NCBI GenBank assembly: GCA_963749365.1
Contig: CAVVME010000001.1
Coordinates: 1-64,000, forward strand
Source: WHSW01 sp963749365
GTDB lineage: Bacteria; Actinomycetota; Thermoleophilia; Solirubrobacterales; 70-9
Length of the DNA stretch: 64,000 nt
Reading direction: 5' to 3'
Below, piece after piece: positions 43,216 to 51,253 of the stretch. The translations under genes and the position numbers were made by a program. The first letter of the stretch is position 1, and every line of letters begins with the position of its first letter. The notes under the pieces are model-generated. The model saw only the letters and a program-made list of their open reading frames with translations, was not told the origin of the DNA and searched no databases.

Positions 43216-44046
43216 CTAGCCGAGACCGCTACCACGCGCGCCCCGGTCCCGAAGCGCGCGATCCTCGTCGGTCTCGGGCCAGGCCCTCGACTCCAGCAGG
43301 CCGCCGTCGACGGGGAGCGCGACGGCGGTGATCGTCCGGGCGGCCTCCGAGGCCAGCCAGACGACGGCATCGGTGACCTCCTCCGGCTCGATCAGCCGAT
43401 CGATCATCGTCATCCCGGCAAAGGCGTCGGTCTCCTCGCCCGGCCCGGCCGCCTCGTCGGCGGATTGATCGAACATCGGTGTCCGGACCCAGCCCGGGCA
43501 GATCGCGTTCACGTTGACCCCGTCGAACCGCAGCTCGTGCGCGAGGGTGCGCATGAGCCCGATCACGCCGTGCTTGGAGGCGTTGTAGGCGCCGTAACCC
43601 GAGGACGCCGTCAGCCCGCAGATCGACGAGATCAGGACCATCGACCCGCCGCCGCGCTCGCGAAGCTGCGGGATCGCCGCCTTCGCGGTCAGGAAGGCGC
43701 CGGTCAGATTGACGTCGATCACCTGCCGCCAGGCGGCCGGGTCGAGATCGGCGATGTGCTCGCCGCCGAGCAGGATGCCGGCGTTCGCGACCACGACGTC
43801 GGCGGGGCCGAGCGCCTCGCGCAGCCTGCCGGCGGCGGCGTCGACCGCCTCCCAGTCGGTGATGTCGGCGACCGCAGCCTCCGCCTCGCCGCCCGAGCCC
43901 CGGATCTCCTCCACGATCCCGGCCAGCGCCTCGGCCTGGACGTCCCAGCAGCCGACCCGGTCGCCGATCGAGGCGAACCGCCGCGCGTGTGAGGCCCCCA
44001 TCCCGCTGGCGGCGCCGGTGACCCAGACGGTGCGCGGCTCGCTCAT
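43216..44046 (-). CDS. SDR-family dehydrogenase
   Basis: The 276-residue classical SDR has VWVTGAASGMGASHARRFAS (residues 7-26), NAG motif VVVANAGILLGGEHI, catalytic Ser in VLISSICGLTASS and the Tyr-Lys pair in YGAYNASKHGVIGLMR. CPGWVRTPMFDQ and ALPVDGGLLESRA follow. Its start overlaps the decarboxylase-VOC gene stop by 4 bp, placing it third in a minus-strand run with that gene and an FAD oxidase. It may oxidise or reduce a hydroxy or keto intermediate of the same pathway. Confidence 0.9.
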   Translation of the reverse strand: MSEPRTVWVTGAASGMGASHARRFASIGDRVGCWDVQAEALAGIVEEIRGSGGEAEAAVADITDWEAVDAAAGRLREALGPADVVVANAGILLGGEHIADLDPAAWRQVIDVNLTGAFLTAKAAIPQLRERGGGSMVLISSICGLTASSGYGAYNASKHGVIGLMRTLAHELRFDGVNVNAICPGWVRTPMFDQSADEAAGPGEETDAFAGMTMIDRLIEPEEVTDAVVWLASEAARTITAVALPVDGGLLESRAWPETDEDRALRDRGARGSGLG

Positions 44047-45893
44047 CGCTGGATCAGCTCCACCGTGACGCCGTCCGGATCACTGGCGTAGAAGCAGCGC
44101 ACGCCCTCCCAGGCGCCGGGATCGGAGATCGTCACCGGCTCGCTGCGGACGCCGACGCCGGCGTCGCGAAGGCGAGCGTAGGTCGCCTCGATGTCACTCA
44201 CCTGGAGCGAGATGTGGGTCGCCCCCGGATCGTTCGGGTTCGGCGTGCTCGGTGTGCCACGCGGAGCCAGGTATTCGATCAGCTCGAGCACCTGCCCGTG
44301 CGGAAGCTCGAGGTCAGCCCAGCGCGCGCTGGCGTTGGCGACGCCGGTGATCTCGAGCTCCTTCGCCCCCAGCCCGTCCCCGCGCGCCCGCAGCGTCAGG
44401 CCGAGCAGGTCGCGGTAGAACCCGAGCGAGCGGTCGAGGTCGCCGCTGGTCACCGAGACGTGGTCGAGTCCGGTTACGCGCCACCCGTCCATGCCCTCGG
44501 AGCCGGCGCGCAGTCGCTCCGGGATCAGGTCGCGCCCGAAGACGTCTTCGATCGTCTCGTGACGGCGAATCAGCTCCGCCAAGTCGCCGCAGACCAGGGC
44601 CGTTCCCGGCCGGGGGAGCGCGTTGAAGTTGCTGGCGCTCGCGTCCTGGTAGGCGCCGGTGTCGAGGAAGGCGAGCACGTCGCCGACCTCGACCGGCGGC
44701 AACTCGGCGTCGGCGACGATCACGTCGAGTGCACACGTGCGCCCGGTGACGTCGGCGACGATCGTCGCCGGCGCGGCGGCGTCGGCGACGGCGAGGCAGG
44801 TCCAGCGGTTGAACTCGAGGTTGACGTCGGCCAGATAGGCATCTGAGGAGTCGGTCTCGACCCAGGTCAGCGGCATCGGCTCGGTCTGTCGCTTGACGTT
44901 GCCGACCGTCGCCAGGTGGATGCCGGCATCGGCGTAGAGCGCCCGTCCCGGCTCGATCTCGAGCTGGATCCCCTCGGCGGCGATCGCGAGCCGATCGAGA
45001 GACGCCGCGAGCGCGGAGCAGATCGTCGCCGCGTACTCGTCGATGCCCGGCGAGCGCGGCGGGGCTTCGCGACGCTGCGGAAGCCGGCGACCGAACGGAT
45101 CCCGCGGCGCCGGGAACCCGCCGCCGAGATCGAGCTCGCGCGGGATCCAGCCGCCCCAGGCCCCCCGCAGCCGCTCGAGGATCCCCGCGAGCGCTTCGAT
45201 CCCGGCGCTCCAGAGCGCCGGATCGGCGCTGTGGCGACCGAGGTGGAGCATCAGCCCCGAAACGTCGAGGTTCGGGTCGCGGACCTGGGCTTCGGGGATC
45301 GCGAACAGGTCCTCGCTCGGAATCCCCGCCTTGTAGCGCTGCACCGCATCGCGGATCGAGAGCCCGTCGGGCGACATCTCCGACGGGCCGTCCATGCCGG
45401 CGAGCTCGGGGCGACAGCGAAAGCGCACCTGGGCGCGCCTGCCGAGACGCGCGGCGACCGCGGCAGAGCGCTCGAGCTCCGCCCGGCTGTCGAGCGTGAT
45501 CCGCACCCCGGACTCGATCGCGCGCTCGAGCAGCGCCTCGTCCTTCATCGCGCCGTTGAGCGAGATCGTTCCCGGCTCGGTCCCGGTACGCAGCGCCGCC
45601 TCGAGCTCATTTGGGCCGAAGACGTCGCAGCCGGTTCCCGCCTCGGTGAGGATTCGGCGAAGCGCGAGGGCGGAGTTGGCTTTGATCGAGGGCAGGAGCA
45701 GAAACGCGCCCGGCCAGCGACCGTCGAACGCGTCGAGGAACCGGCGCGCGTTGCGGCGCAGCTGATCCTCCGAGACGACGTAAAGCGGGGTGCCGAATCG
45801 GTGCGCGAGCTCCTCGGCGGCGCATTCCTCGATCTGGAGGGCACCGTCGCGAACCGAGAGGCAGTCGTCGAGCTTTCGAGCCTCGCCGCTCAT
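44043..45893 (-). CDS. fold-III PLP decarboxylase fused to a VOC (glyoxalase-like) domain
   Basis: The 616-residue protein starts MSGEARKLDDCLSVRDGALQ. Residues about 30-460 form a diaminopimelate/ornithine-decarboxylase-like unit: PLP lysine K71 in LLPSIKANSALALRR, HLGRHSADPALW, ELDLGGGFPAPRDP, QLEIEPGRALYADAG and TGAYQDASASNFNALPRP. A short linker (RAGSEG) leads to a complete VOC unit from residue 468 with metal-type ligands in GLDHVSVTSGD, VLELIEYLAP, ATHISLQVSD and GVTVELIQR. Both parts look intact. The substrate could be a diamino acid or an aminated sugar acid; that is open. Starts and stops overlap the neighbours by 4 bp. Confidence 0.85.
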   Translation of the reverse strand: MSGEARKLDDCLSVRDGALQIEECAAEELAHRFGTPLYVVSEDQLRRNARRFLDAFDGRWPGAFLLLPSIKANSALALRRILTEAGTGCDVFGPNELEAALRTGTEPGTISLNGAMKDEALLERAIESGVRITLDSRAELERSAAVAARLGRRAQVRFRCRPELAGMDGPSEMSPDGLSIRDAVQRYKAGIPSEDLFAIPEAQVRDPNLDVSGLMLHLGRHSADPALWSAGIEALAGILERLRGAWGGWIPRELDLGGGFPAPRDPFGRRLPQRREAPPRSPGIDEYAATICSALAASLDRLAIAAEGIQLEIEPGRALYADAGIHLATVGNVKRQTEPMPLTWVETDSSDAYLADVNLEFNRWTCLAVADAAAPATIVADVTGRTCALDVIVADAELPPVEVGDVLAFLDTGAYQDASASNFNALPRPGTALVCGDLAELIRRHETIEDVFGRDLIPERLRAGSEGMDGWRVTGLDHVSVTSGDLDRSLGFYRDLLGLTLRARGDGLGAKELEITGVANASARWADLELPHGQVLELIEYLAPRGTPSTPNPNDPGATHISLQVSDIEATYARLRDAGVGVRSEPVTISDPGAWEGVRCFYASDPDGVTVELIQR

Positions 45894-46990
45894 CGGGCCC
45901 GCCCCGTCGCGATCGCGCTCGGCGCCTCCGTCTCCAGCGCCAGCCGGGCGAGGCGCTCGCCGGTCTCGGGAGCGAACTGAAACCCCTGGCCGTTGCAGGC
46001 GCTGCCGACGACGATCCGACCGCGGCGCTCGCAGATGAACCGCTCCCCGGGGGTGTTCGTGTACATGCAGGTCTCGACCTCCCTCGGCCCGGCGCCGACG
46101 ATGCCCGGGTAACGAGCGCGCACCCACTCGGTGATCCGGTCGATCGCCCGTGGCTCGATCTCGTGCGCGGGGCTCTCCGGATCGGCGATCGGGCCCCGGG
46201 CGTGAAGGGCGGCCTTGAGCCCGCGCTCGGGGTCCCAGCAGGCGTACGGCTCGTCTCCCTCGAAATCGATCAAGGCGACCGGCGGTGGGGAGCGATCGAG
46301 GAGGTCGAAGTAGGCGACCGACTGCAGCGAGACGGTCAGCGGCAGCTCGATCCCGGCCGCGGCCAGCAGCGCGTCGCTCCAAGGGCCGGCGGCGACGATC
46401 GCCGCCGAGCAGCTCCACCGCCGGCGGTCGGTCTCGACCACGACCGCGTCGCCGCCGTCGGTCAGCGACCGCACGACTTCACCGTCGCAGAGCTCGGCTT
46501 CCGCGGCGCGAGCCCGGCCCAGGAGGGCGTCCCGCGCATGGTCGGCGCGAATGATCCCCGCGTCGGGTTGGTGGAGCAGGGGGCCGTTCGCGGGCGCCCG
46601 GACGCCGAACCGACGCGCCGCATCGTCGGCGGACAGGAACTCGGCCTCGACGCCCGCCTCCCGCAGAGCGGACATCTCATGCTCGGCGAACTCACCGTGG
46701 CTGAGCGCCCCCGTCGGCCACAGCAGGCGCTGACCGGCCTCGGACTCGATCTCGCGCCAGCGCTCGAGCGCCCTCAGCGCAAGCTCGAGGTAATCCTCGT
46801 CGGGATAGGCCGCCGGAGCGAAGATCCGCGCGCTGCCCTTGCTCGAGCCACGAGCCTTCGACAGCGAGCGCTCGAGCAGCGCCACCCGCACTCCCTCTCG
46901 GGCGACCGCCAGCGCCGTGGCGGCACCGACCACCCCGCCGCCGATCACGACAACGTCGGCCTGCTGATCGTGTTGACGTCGTGGGTTCAA
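45890..46990 (-). CDS. FAD-dependent amine/amino-acid oxidase (DAO/sarcosine-oxidase type)
   Basis: The Rossmann motif DVVVIGGGVVGAATALAVAR lies at the N-terminus. The best start is TTG 46988-46990, 10 codons before it; no ATG exists in range. The 366-residue protein continues KARGSSKGSARIFAPAAYPD, IVAAGPWSDALLAAAG and the flavin-binding C-terminus GRIVVGSACNGQGFQFAPET. ARYPGIVGAGPREVETCMYT is typical of monomeric sarcosine-oxidase relatives. It would oxidise an N-methyl or primary amino acid to an imine, yielding H2O2. Its stop overlaps the fusion gene's ATG, and it is divergent from the TetR gene. Confidence 0.87.
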   Translation of the reverse strand: MNPRRQHDQQADVVVIGGGVVGAATALAVAREGVRVALLERSLSKARGSSKGSARIFAPAAYPDEDYLELALRALERWREIESEAGQRLLWPTGALSHGEFAEHEMSALREAGVEAEFLSADDAARRFGVRAPANGPLLHQPDAGIIRADHARDALLGRARAAEAELCDGEVVRSLTDGGDAVVVETDRRRWSCSAAIVAAGPWSDALLAAAGIELPLTVSLQSVAYFDLLDRSPPPVALIDFEGDEPYACWDPERGLKAALHARGPIADPESPAHEIEPRAIDRITEWVRARYPGIVGAGPREVETCMYTNTPGERFICERRGRIVVGSACNGQGFQFAPETGERLARLALETEAPSAIATGRAR

Positions 46991-46992
46991 AG

Positions 46993-47023
46993 GGTGTACG
47001 CTCGTACAGTACAAATGTACACC
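46993..47023. promoter_or_regulatory. 31-bp dyad operator between FAD oxidase and TetR genes
   Basis: Centred on 47008 are two nested inverted repeats: outer arms GGTGTAC (46993-46999) and GTACACC (47017-47023), inner arms GTAC (47004-47007) and GTAC (47009-47012). The TetR start codon (47015-47017) falls inside, and the oxidase TTG lies 3 bp beyond the other edge. Size and symmetry fit a TetR-dimer site controlling both directions. Confidence 0.65.
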
Positions 47024-47641
47024 ACAATTCCCAGCGCCGGCACGAAGCGAAAGCGCGACAACGAGCGCCGGCTGCTGCTCCTCGACACGACGCTGAGGTT
47101 GATCGCCAGCGGCGGCACCGACGCCGTCAGCCACCGCGCTGTCGCCGAGCTCGCCGGGGTCCCGCTCGGGTCGACGACCTACTGGTTCGCCTCCCGCCAG
47201 GACATGCTCCGCGAGGCGCTCGAGCACTTCGCCCGGGTTGAGATCGAGACCCTGCGCCAGCGACTGGCGGGAGTGCTCGGCAAGCGGCTCTCGCGCCGCC
47301 GGCTGGTCGACCAGTTCTCCGCCCACCTGCTCTCCCAGCTCGGCGAGGCCCGGTGGCGCACGGTCGCCCAGTACGCGCTGCTCCAGGAGACCGCCCGCGA
47401 GCCCGAGCTCGAGCGGGTCTGCCGCGAGTGGACCGAGGCGTGGGAGGAGGCGCTGGTCGAGGTCTTCACCTCGCTTCGCGCCGGCTCACCGGAGCTCGAG
47501 GCACGCATGTTCCTGGCGATGCTCGACGGCCTGCTGATCGGCGAGCTCGCGACGCCGAGCAAGGATGTCGAGCGGACGGTCATCCGGCCCGCTCTCGAGG
47601 CCTGGTTCTCGCGCGTCCCAACCACTGTCAACCGGACCTGA
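47015..47641 (+). CDS. TetR-family transcriptional regulator
   Basis: ATG 47015 starts a 208-residue protein. Its helix-turn-helix is LLLLDTTLRLIASGGTDAVS followed by HRAVAELAGVPLGSTTYWFA (about residues 40-59), the standard TetR recognition helix. The C-terminal ligand domain is helical and has no specific signature I can name. It starts within its own presumed operator and has no ribosome site, so it is probably leaderless and self-repressing. The PotD-like gene follows after 10 bp. Confidence 0.92.
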   Translation: MYTTIPSAGTKRKRDNERRLLLLDTTLRLIASGGTDAVSHRAVAELAGVPLGSTTYWFASRQDMLREALEHFARVEIETLRQRLAGVLGKRLSRRRLVDQFSAHLLSQLGEARWRTVAQYALLQETAREPELERVCREWTEAWEEALVEVFTSLRAGSPELEARMFLAMLDGLLIGELATPSKDVERTVIRPALEAWFSRVPTTVNRT

Positions 47642-47651
47642 GGAGACACTC

Positions 47652-48827
47652 GTGACCAAGATGCGCAGACGACGGAGTCGAACCCGACCGAGGTGGCGGC
47701 CCGCGGCACTCGCGATGCTCGCGGCCGCGCTCGTCCTCGCCGCCTGCGGGGACGACGAGGGCGGCATCGAGGGCGACGAGGAGCAGACCGAGGTCACGAC
47801 GGCATTGGCCGAGGGCGAGCCGTCGGGTGACCTGACGATCTCCAACTGGGCGCTCTACATCGACGATCAGACGATCCCCGATTTCGAGCAGGAGACCGGG
47901 ATCTCGGTCAAGTACGTCGAGGACATCAACAGCTACTTCGAGTTCTTCGGCAAGATGAAGCCGTTGCTGGCACAGGGCGACTCGGGCGGTCGCTCGCTGA
48001 TGGTCGCCGGCGACTGGCTGGCGAAGCGGATGTACGACCTGGGCTATATCCAGAAGCTCGACAAGGAGGCGCTGGCGCCCGCGTTCGAGAACCTGAGCCC
48101 GGACGTCAAGGCGCCGAGCTCGGATCCGAACTGGGACTTCTCGATCCCCTGGCAGGGCGGGATGACGGGGCTGATCGTGAACAAGGAGGAGGCGCCCGAT
48201 ATCCGCTCGGTCAACGACCTCTTCGATCCCCAGTACAAGGGAAAGGTCGAGCTGCTGACCGAGCTGCGCGAGGCCGTTCCGATGGTGATGAAGGCCGACG
48301 GCATCGATCCCGAGGACGCGACCGAGGAGGACTGGCTGGCGGCGATCGAGAGGATCAAGGAGGGAGTCGAGTCCGGTCAGATCCGCCGCCTCACCGGCGG
48401 CGACTACGCCAAGGACCTGGTCACCGGCGACGCGGTCGCGGTGATGGGTTGGGCCGCCGATGCGATCCAGCTGCAGGCCGATAACCCGCAGCTCGAGTGG
48501 CGGATGCCGACCGAGGGCTGCATGATCTGGTGGGACGACTGGGTGATCCCGGTCGGCGCCCCGAACCCGACGGCCGCCTACGAGTTCATCAACTACACCT
48601 ATGAGCCGGAAAACCAGGCGCAGATCCTCGAATGGACCAGCACCGTGACACCGGTCGCCGGGGTCCAGGAGATCTTCGAGAAGACGAATCCCGAGGCGGC
48701 GGAGAGCGAGCTGATCTTCCCGAGCGCCGAGTACACGAAGAACTGCTCGACTGTGATCAGCCCCCCGGGTGGGCCCGAGGCCGAGCTGCGGGTCGAGGAG
48801 GCGTTCGCGAGCGCGGCCGGGCGGTGA
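47652..48827 (+). CDS. PotD-like (spermidine/putrescine type) ABC solute-binding lipoprotein
   Basis: GTG 47652 has AGGAGA at 47641; the ATG at 47661 is an alternative. The 391-residue precursor has a basic N-terminus, then LAMLAAALVLAACGDDEGG with the lipobox Cys. The mature part reads LTISNWALYIDDQTIPDFEQ, ISVKYVEDINSYFEFFGKMK, IPWQGGMTGLIVNKEEAPDI and GCMIWWDDWVIPVGAPNPTA, matching polyamine-binding proteins. Permease and ATPase genes are absent, so it must use subunits encoded elsewhere. The downstream gene is convergent. Confidence 0.92.
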   Translation: MTKMRRRRSRTRPRWRPAALAMLAAALVLAACGDDEGGIEGDEEQTEVTTALAEGEPSGDLTISNWALYIDDQTIPDFEQETGISVKYVEDINSYFEFFGKMKPLLAQGDSGGRSLMVAGDWLAKRMYDLGYIQKLDKEALAPAFENLSPDVKAPSSDPNWDFSIPWQGGMTGLIVNKEEAPDIRSVNDLFDPQYKGKVELLTELREAVPMVMKADGIDPEDATEEDWLAAIERIKEGVESGQIRRLTGGDYAKDLVTGDAVAVMGWAADAIQLQADNPQLEWRMPTEGCMIWWDDWVIPVGAPNPTAAYEFINYTYEPENQAQILEWTSTVTPVAGVQEIFEKTNPEAAESELIFPSAEYTKNCSTVISPPGGPEAELRVEEAFASAAGR

Positions 48828-48833
48828 GCGTGA

Positions 48834-49751
48834 TCAGGCCGTCGCTGCCTCTGCGCTGACGAGGATCGAGAAGTGGCCGAAATCGGCGCCCGGCACCGGC
48901 TCGCCGAACAGGCCCTTCATCGGCGAGAGCCGGATCTCCCCCGCGGCCACGGCCTCGGCCGCGTCCGCCAGCTCACCGAGAAAGCGCGGCGGCACCGACG
49001 GCCGCAGGCAGTGGGCCGTGTAGACGACCCGTATCGCGCCCGCGAGCTCGTCGGCCAGCCGCCGCGCCGAGCGCGCGTAGGCGCGCAGGTCGGAGCCCTG
49101 CTCGCAGATCAGCTGCGGGCCGTAGTACGCCTGGTCCTGGGCGAAGAGGATCCCGGCGGCCTCATCGACGAGGCAGATGTGGTCGGGTGCGTGACCGGGC
49201 GTGTGGATCACCCGCAGGGCTCGGTCACCGAGATCGAGCATGTCCCCGTCGGCCAGCAGGCGGGTCGGAGGCGGAGGGTCAATTCGCCAGCCGAGCTCGT
49301 CGATTCCCCGGCGCGGCCACGGTCGCATCGTCTCGTCGGGCCCGACCAGGAACCATCCGTCGCGGTCCGCGGCGCGCAGGCGGTCCCAGCTCGTGGCCAT
49401 GTCCTGGGCGAGCTCGTGGTAGCTGCGCAGGTACTCGTCTCGAGTGCCGGCTTCGATCCATTCCGGCCCCAGCGCGTGCATCTCGGTGTGCTCGAAGAGC
49501 TGATTGCCGCCGACATGGTCGAAGTGCACGTGCGAGTTGACCACGACTGTCGGCGCCGCGGCCACCGGCGCTATCGCGGCGGCGATGTCAGCCAGGCCGA
49601 GGCCGGTGTCGAGGAGGATGCTGCGCTCCGAGCCGGCGATCAGCCAGCTGAAGACGTGGCCGGGCTCGGCGACCAGATGCAGTCCGGGCTCGATCTCAGC
49701 GACCTGGAACCAGTCGCTTGCGTCGGCGACGAAGCTGCGCGGGGCCACCAC
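48834..49751 (-). CDS. metallo-beta-lactamase-fold hydrolase
   Basis: The 305-residue protein has the MBL metal motif VVNSHVHFDHVGGNQLFEH (HxHxDH, about residues 71-89), a second His in VIHTPGHAPDHICLV and Asp in ILFAQDQAYYGPQL, with a distal His in VVYTAHCLRPSVPP. All ligands are present. It belongs to the glyoxalase-II/lactonase-like group. The start is GTG 49749-49751, or the next GTG. This is only 3 bp past the 3' end of tRNA-Gly on the same strand, so its mRNA would be produced by tRNA processing or start inside the tRNA. Confidence 0.9.
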   Translation of the reverse strand: MVAPRSFVADASDWFQVAEIEPGLHLVAEPGHVFSWLIAGSERSILLDTGLGLADIAAAIAPVAAAPTVVVNSHVHFDHVGGNQLFEHTEMHALGPEWIEAGTRDEYLRSYHELAQDMATSWDRLRAADRDGWFLVGPDETMRPWPRRGIDELGWRIDPPPPTRLLADGDMLDLGDRALRVIHTPGHAPDHICLVDEAAGILFAQDQAYYGPQLICEQGSDLRAYARSARRLADELAGAIRVVYTAHCLRPSVPPRFLGELADAAEAVAAGEIRLSPMKGLFGEPVPGADFGHFSILVSAEAATA

Positions 49752-49754
49752 TGA

Positions 49755-49827
49755 AGCGGACGACGGGTCTCGAACCCGCGACCTCGAGCTTGGGAAGCTC
49801 GCGCTCTACCAGCTGAGCTACGTCCGC
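49755..49827 (-). tRNA. tRNA-Gly (anticodon CCC)
   Basis: The 73-base gene has acceptor strands GCGGACG and CGTCCGC, fully paired, with discriminator U73 as is usual for glycine tRNAs. The D arm is AGCTCAGCTGGTAGAGC. The anticodon arm is CGAGC-TTCCCAA-GCTCG, giving CCC. The T arm is CGGG-TTCGAGA-CCCG. CCA is not encoded. The MBL gene begins 3 bp downstream on the same strand. Confidence 0.95.
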
Positions 49828-49882
49828 GAAGCGCCCAAGTCTAGATGGGTGATTCGCCTCCGGGCGGCGATCGCGACCGCGC

Positions 49883-50212
49883 CTACTTCGCCGGCAGCGA
49901 TGCCGCGAAGTCGGCGCCCGCGTCCACCCAACCCGCAAGGGCCTCGTCCTCGGCGACGCCGTCCGGGCTGACGACAACGACGCCTCGCGTCGGACGGCCG
50001 GTGAAGTCGAAGGGACGCGTGTCCGGCTCGGCGAGCGCCCGCTCACCCTCCTCGGGCCCGACCCTGACGATCAGCTCGTCGCCGAGCACCCCGCAGGCCA
50101 TGTTGCCGTCGAGCATGAACACGATCCCGCCGAACATCTTGCGCTCGCTGACCGCGGAGCGCAGGAGCATCAGCTCGCGGACACGGTCGGCGAGTGCCTC
50201 GTCGTAGGCCAT
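49883..50212 (-). CDS. TfoX N-terminal-domain protein
   Basis: The 109-residue protein reads MAYDEALADRVRELMLLRSA, then VSERKMFGGIVFMLDGNMAC and ELIVRVGPEEGERALAEPDT. The 'KMFGG.(V/I)F' segment and following strands match the TfoX/Sxy N-terminal domain in its single-domain form. In gamma-proteobacteria TfoX controls competence. In actinobacteria the stand-alone domain has no known role and should not be called a competence regulator. It lies 55 bp upstream of the tRNA on the same strand. Confidence 0.87.
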   Translation of the reverse strand: MAYDEALADRVRELMLLRSAVSERKMFGGIVFMLDGNMACGVLGDELIVRVGPEEGERALAEPDTRPFDFTGRPTRGVVVVSPDGVAEDEALAGWVDAGADFAASLPAK

Positions 50213-50266
50213 GCCGGGACCCTAGCCCGATCGGGGAAGCGCTCGCCTCGCTCTACGCTCCCGGCG

Positions 50267-50791
50267 ATGAGCGCACGGACACTCGCCGTCTTCCTCGGCG
50301 TCCTCGCCCTCGTCGGCCTGCTCGGGTACGGGCTGGTGGCCAAGGGCGACGGCACGCTCGCGGTCGGCGACCCGATCCCGACCACCGAGCTGCCGGTGCT
50401 CGGCGGCGAGGCGTCGGGCTCGCTCGCCGACCAGCGCGGTCGCTGGGCTCTGGTCAACGTCTGGGCCTCGTGGTGCGTGCCCTGCCGCGAGGAGGCGCCG
50501 GCATTGCAGCGCTTCTACGAGCGCCACCGCGGCCAGGGATTCGAGATCGTCGGTATCGACACCCAGGAGCCCGCCGAGGACGGGCTCGAGTTCGTCGACG
50601 AGTTCGGGCTCACCTACCCGCAGCTTCACGACGGCCCCGGCGAGTTCGCCGATGAGCTGAAGACCACCGGGGTGCCGGAGAACTTCCTCGTCGACCCCGA
50701 GGGAGAGGTGGCCCTGCTGCGCCCCGGCCCGGTCACCGAGACGTACCTCGAGGACGAGGTCGCGCCACTGATCGAAGGGAGCGCGGGTTGA
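50267..50791 (+). CDS. CcmG/TlpA-like thiol-disulphide oxidoreductase
   Basis: The 174-residue protein has an N-terminal membrane anchor (LAVFLGVLALVGLLGYGLVA) and a thioredoxin fold facing outward. The redox motif is VNVWASWCVPCREEAPALQR (WCVPC, about residues 69-73). FEIVGIDTQEPAEDGLEFVD and the cis-Pro segment TTGVPENFLVDPEGEV match CcmG/ResA-like proteins that reduce apocytochrome c. The next gene is CcmH-like and overlaps by 4 bp, supporting cytochrome c maturation. No other ccm genes are in the window. Confidence 0.9.
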   Translation: MSARTLAVFLGVLALVGLLGYGLVAKGDGTLAVGDPIPTTELPVLGGEASGSLADQRGRWALVNVWASWCVPCREEAPALQRFYERHRGQGFEIVGIDTQEPAEDGLEFVDEFGLTYPQLHDGPGEFADELKTTGVPENFLVDPEGEVALLRPGPVTETYLEDEVAPLIEGSAG

Positions 50792-51246
50792 GGGCGCTTG
50801 CCGCACTCGCGACGCTGCTCGCGTTGGCCCTGCCCGCGGCGGCGACCGCACAGGAGCCGCGCACCTCGCTCGCCGACATCGAGGACGAGGTGATGTGCCC
50901 GATCTGCGGCGTCCCGCTCGAGCTCGCGACCGAGGCGCCGCAGGCGATCCAGGAGCGCGAGTTCATCCGCGAGCGGATCGCCGCCGGACAGAGCAAGGAC
51001 GAGATCAAGGACGCGCTGGTGGCCGAGTTCGGTCCCGAGGTGCTCGCGATCCCCGAGGCCGAGGGCTTCGACCTCGCCGCCTGGCTGGTCCCCGGGATCG
51101 CGATCCTCGTTGCCGCGGTGGCGATCCTGGTCGGGCTGCGACGGTGGCGAAGCGCCGGCCGCGAATCCGAGGATCCGCCGGCGGAGGCACTCGACGAGGA
51201 GGACGCGCAGCGACTCGAGGCCGACCTGGCGCGCTACGACCGCTAG
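50788..51246 (+). CDS. CcmH-like cytochrome c maturation protein
   Basis: TTG 50788 overlaps the previous stop. The 152-residue protein has a signal peptide (LAALATLLALALPAAATAQE), then IEDEVMCPICGVPLELATEA, the CxxC motif of CcmH/CycL. The helical bundle REFIRERIAAGQSKDEIKDA with EFGPEVLAIP follows, then a C-terminal membrane helix (LVPGIAILVAAVAILVGLRR). It receives electrons from the thioredoxin partner to reduce apocytochrome haem-binding cysteines at the outer membrane face. Confidence 0.9.
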   Translation: MRALAALATLLALALPAAATAQEPRTSLADIEDEVMCPICGVPLELATEAPQAIQEREFIRERIAAGQSKDEIKDALVAEFGPEVLAIPEAEGFDLAAWLVPGIAILVAAVAILVGLRRWRSAGRESEDPPAEALDEEDAQRLEADLARYDR

Positions 51247-51253
51247 CTCGGGC

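Noticed and set aside
49883..50212. Competence regulator TfoX
   Set aside because: Only the N-terminal domain is present and the organism type is unrelated to the bacteria in which TfoX controls competence.
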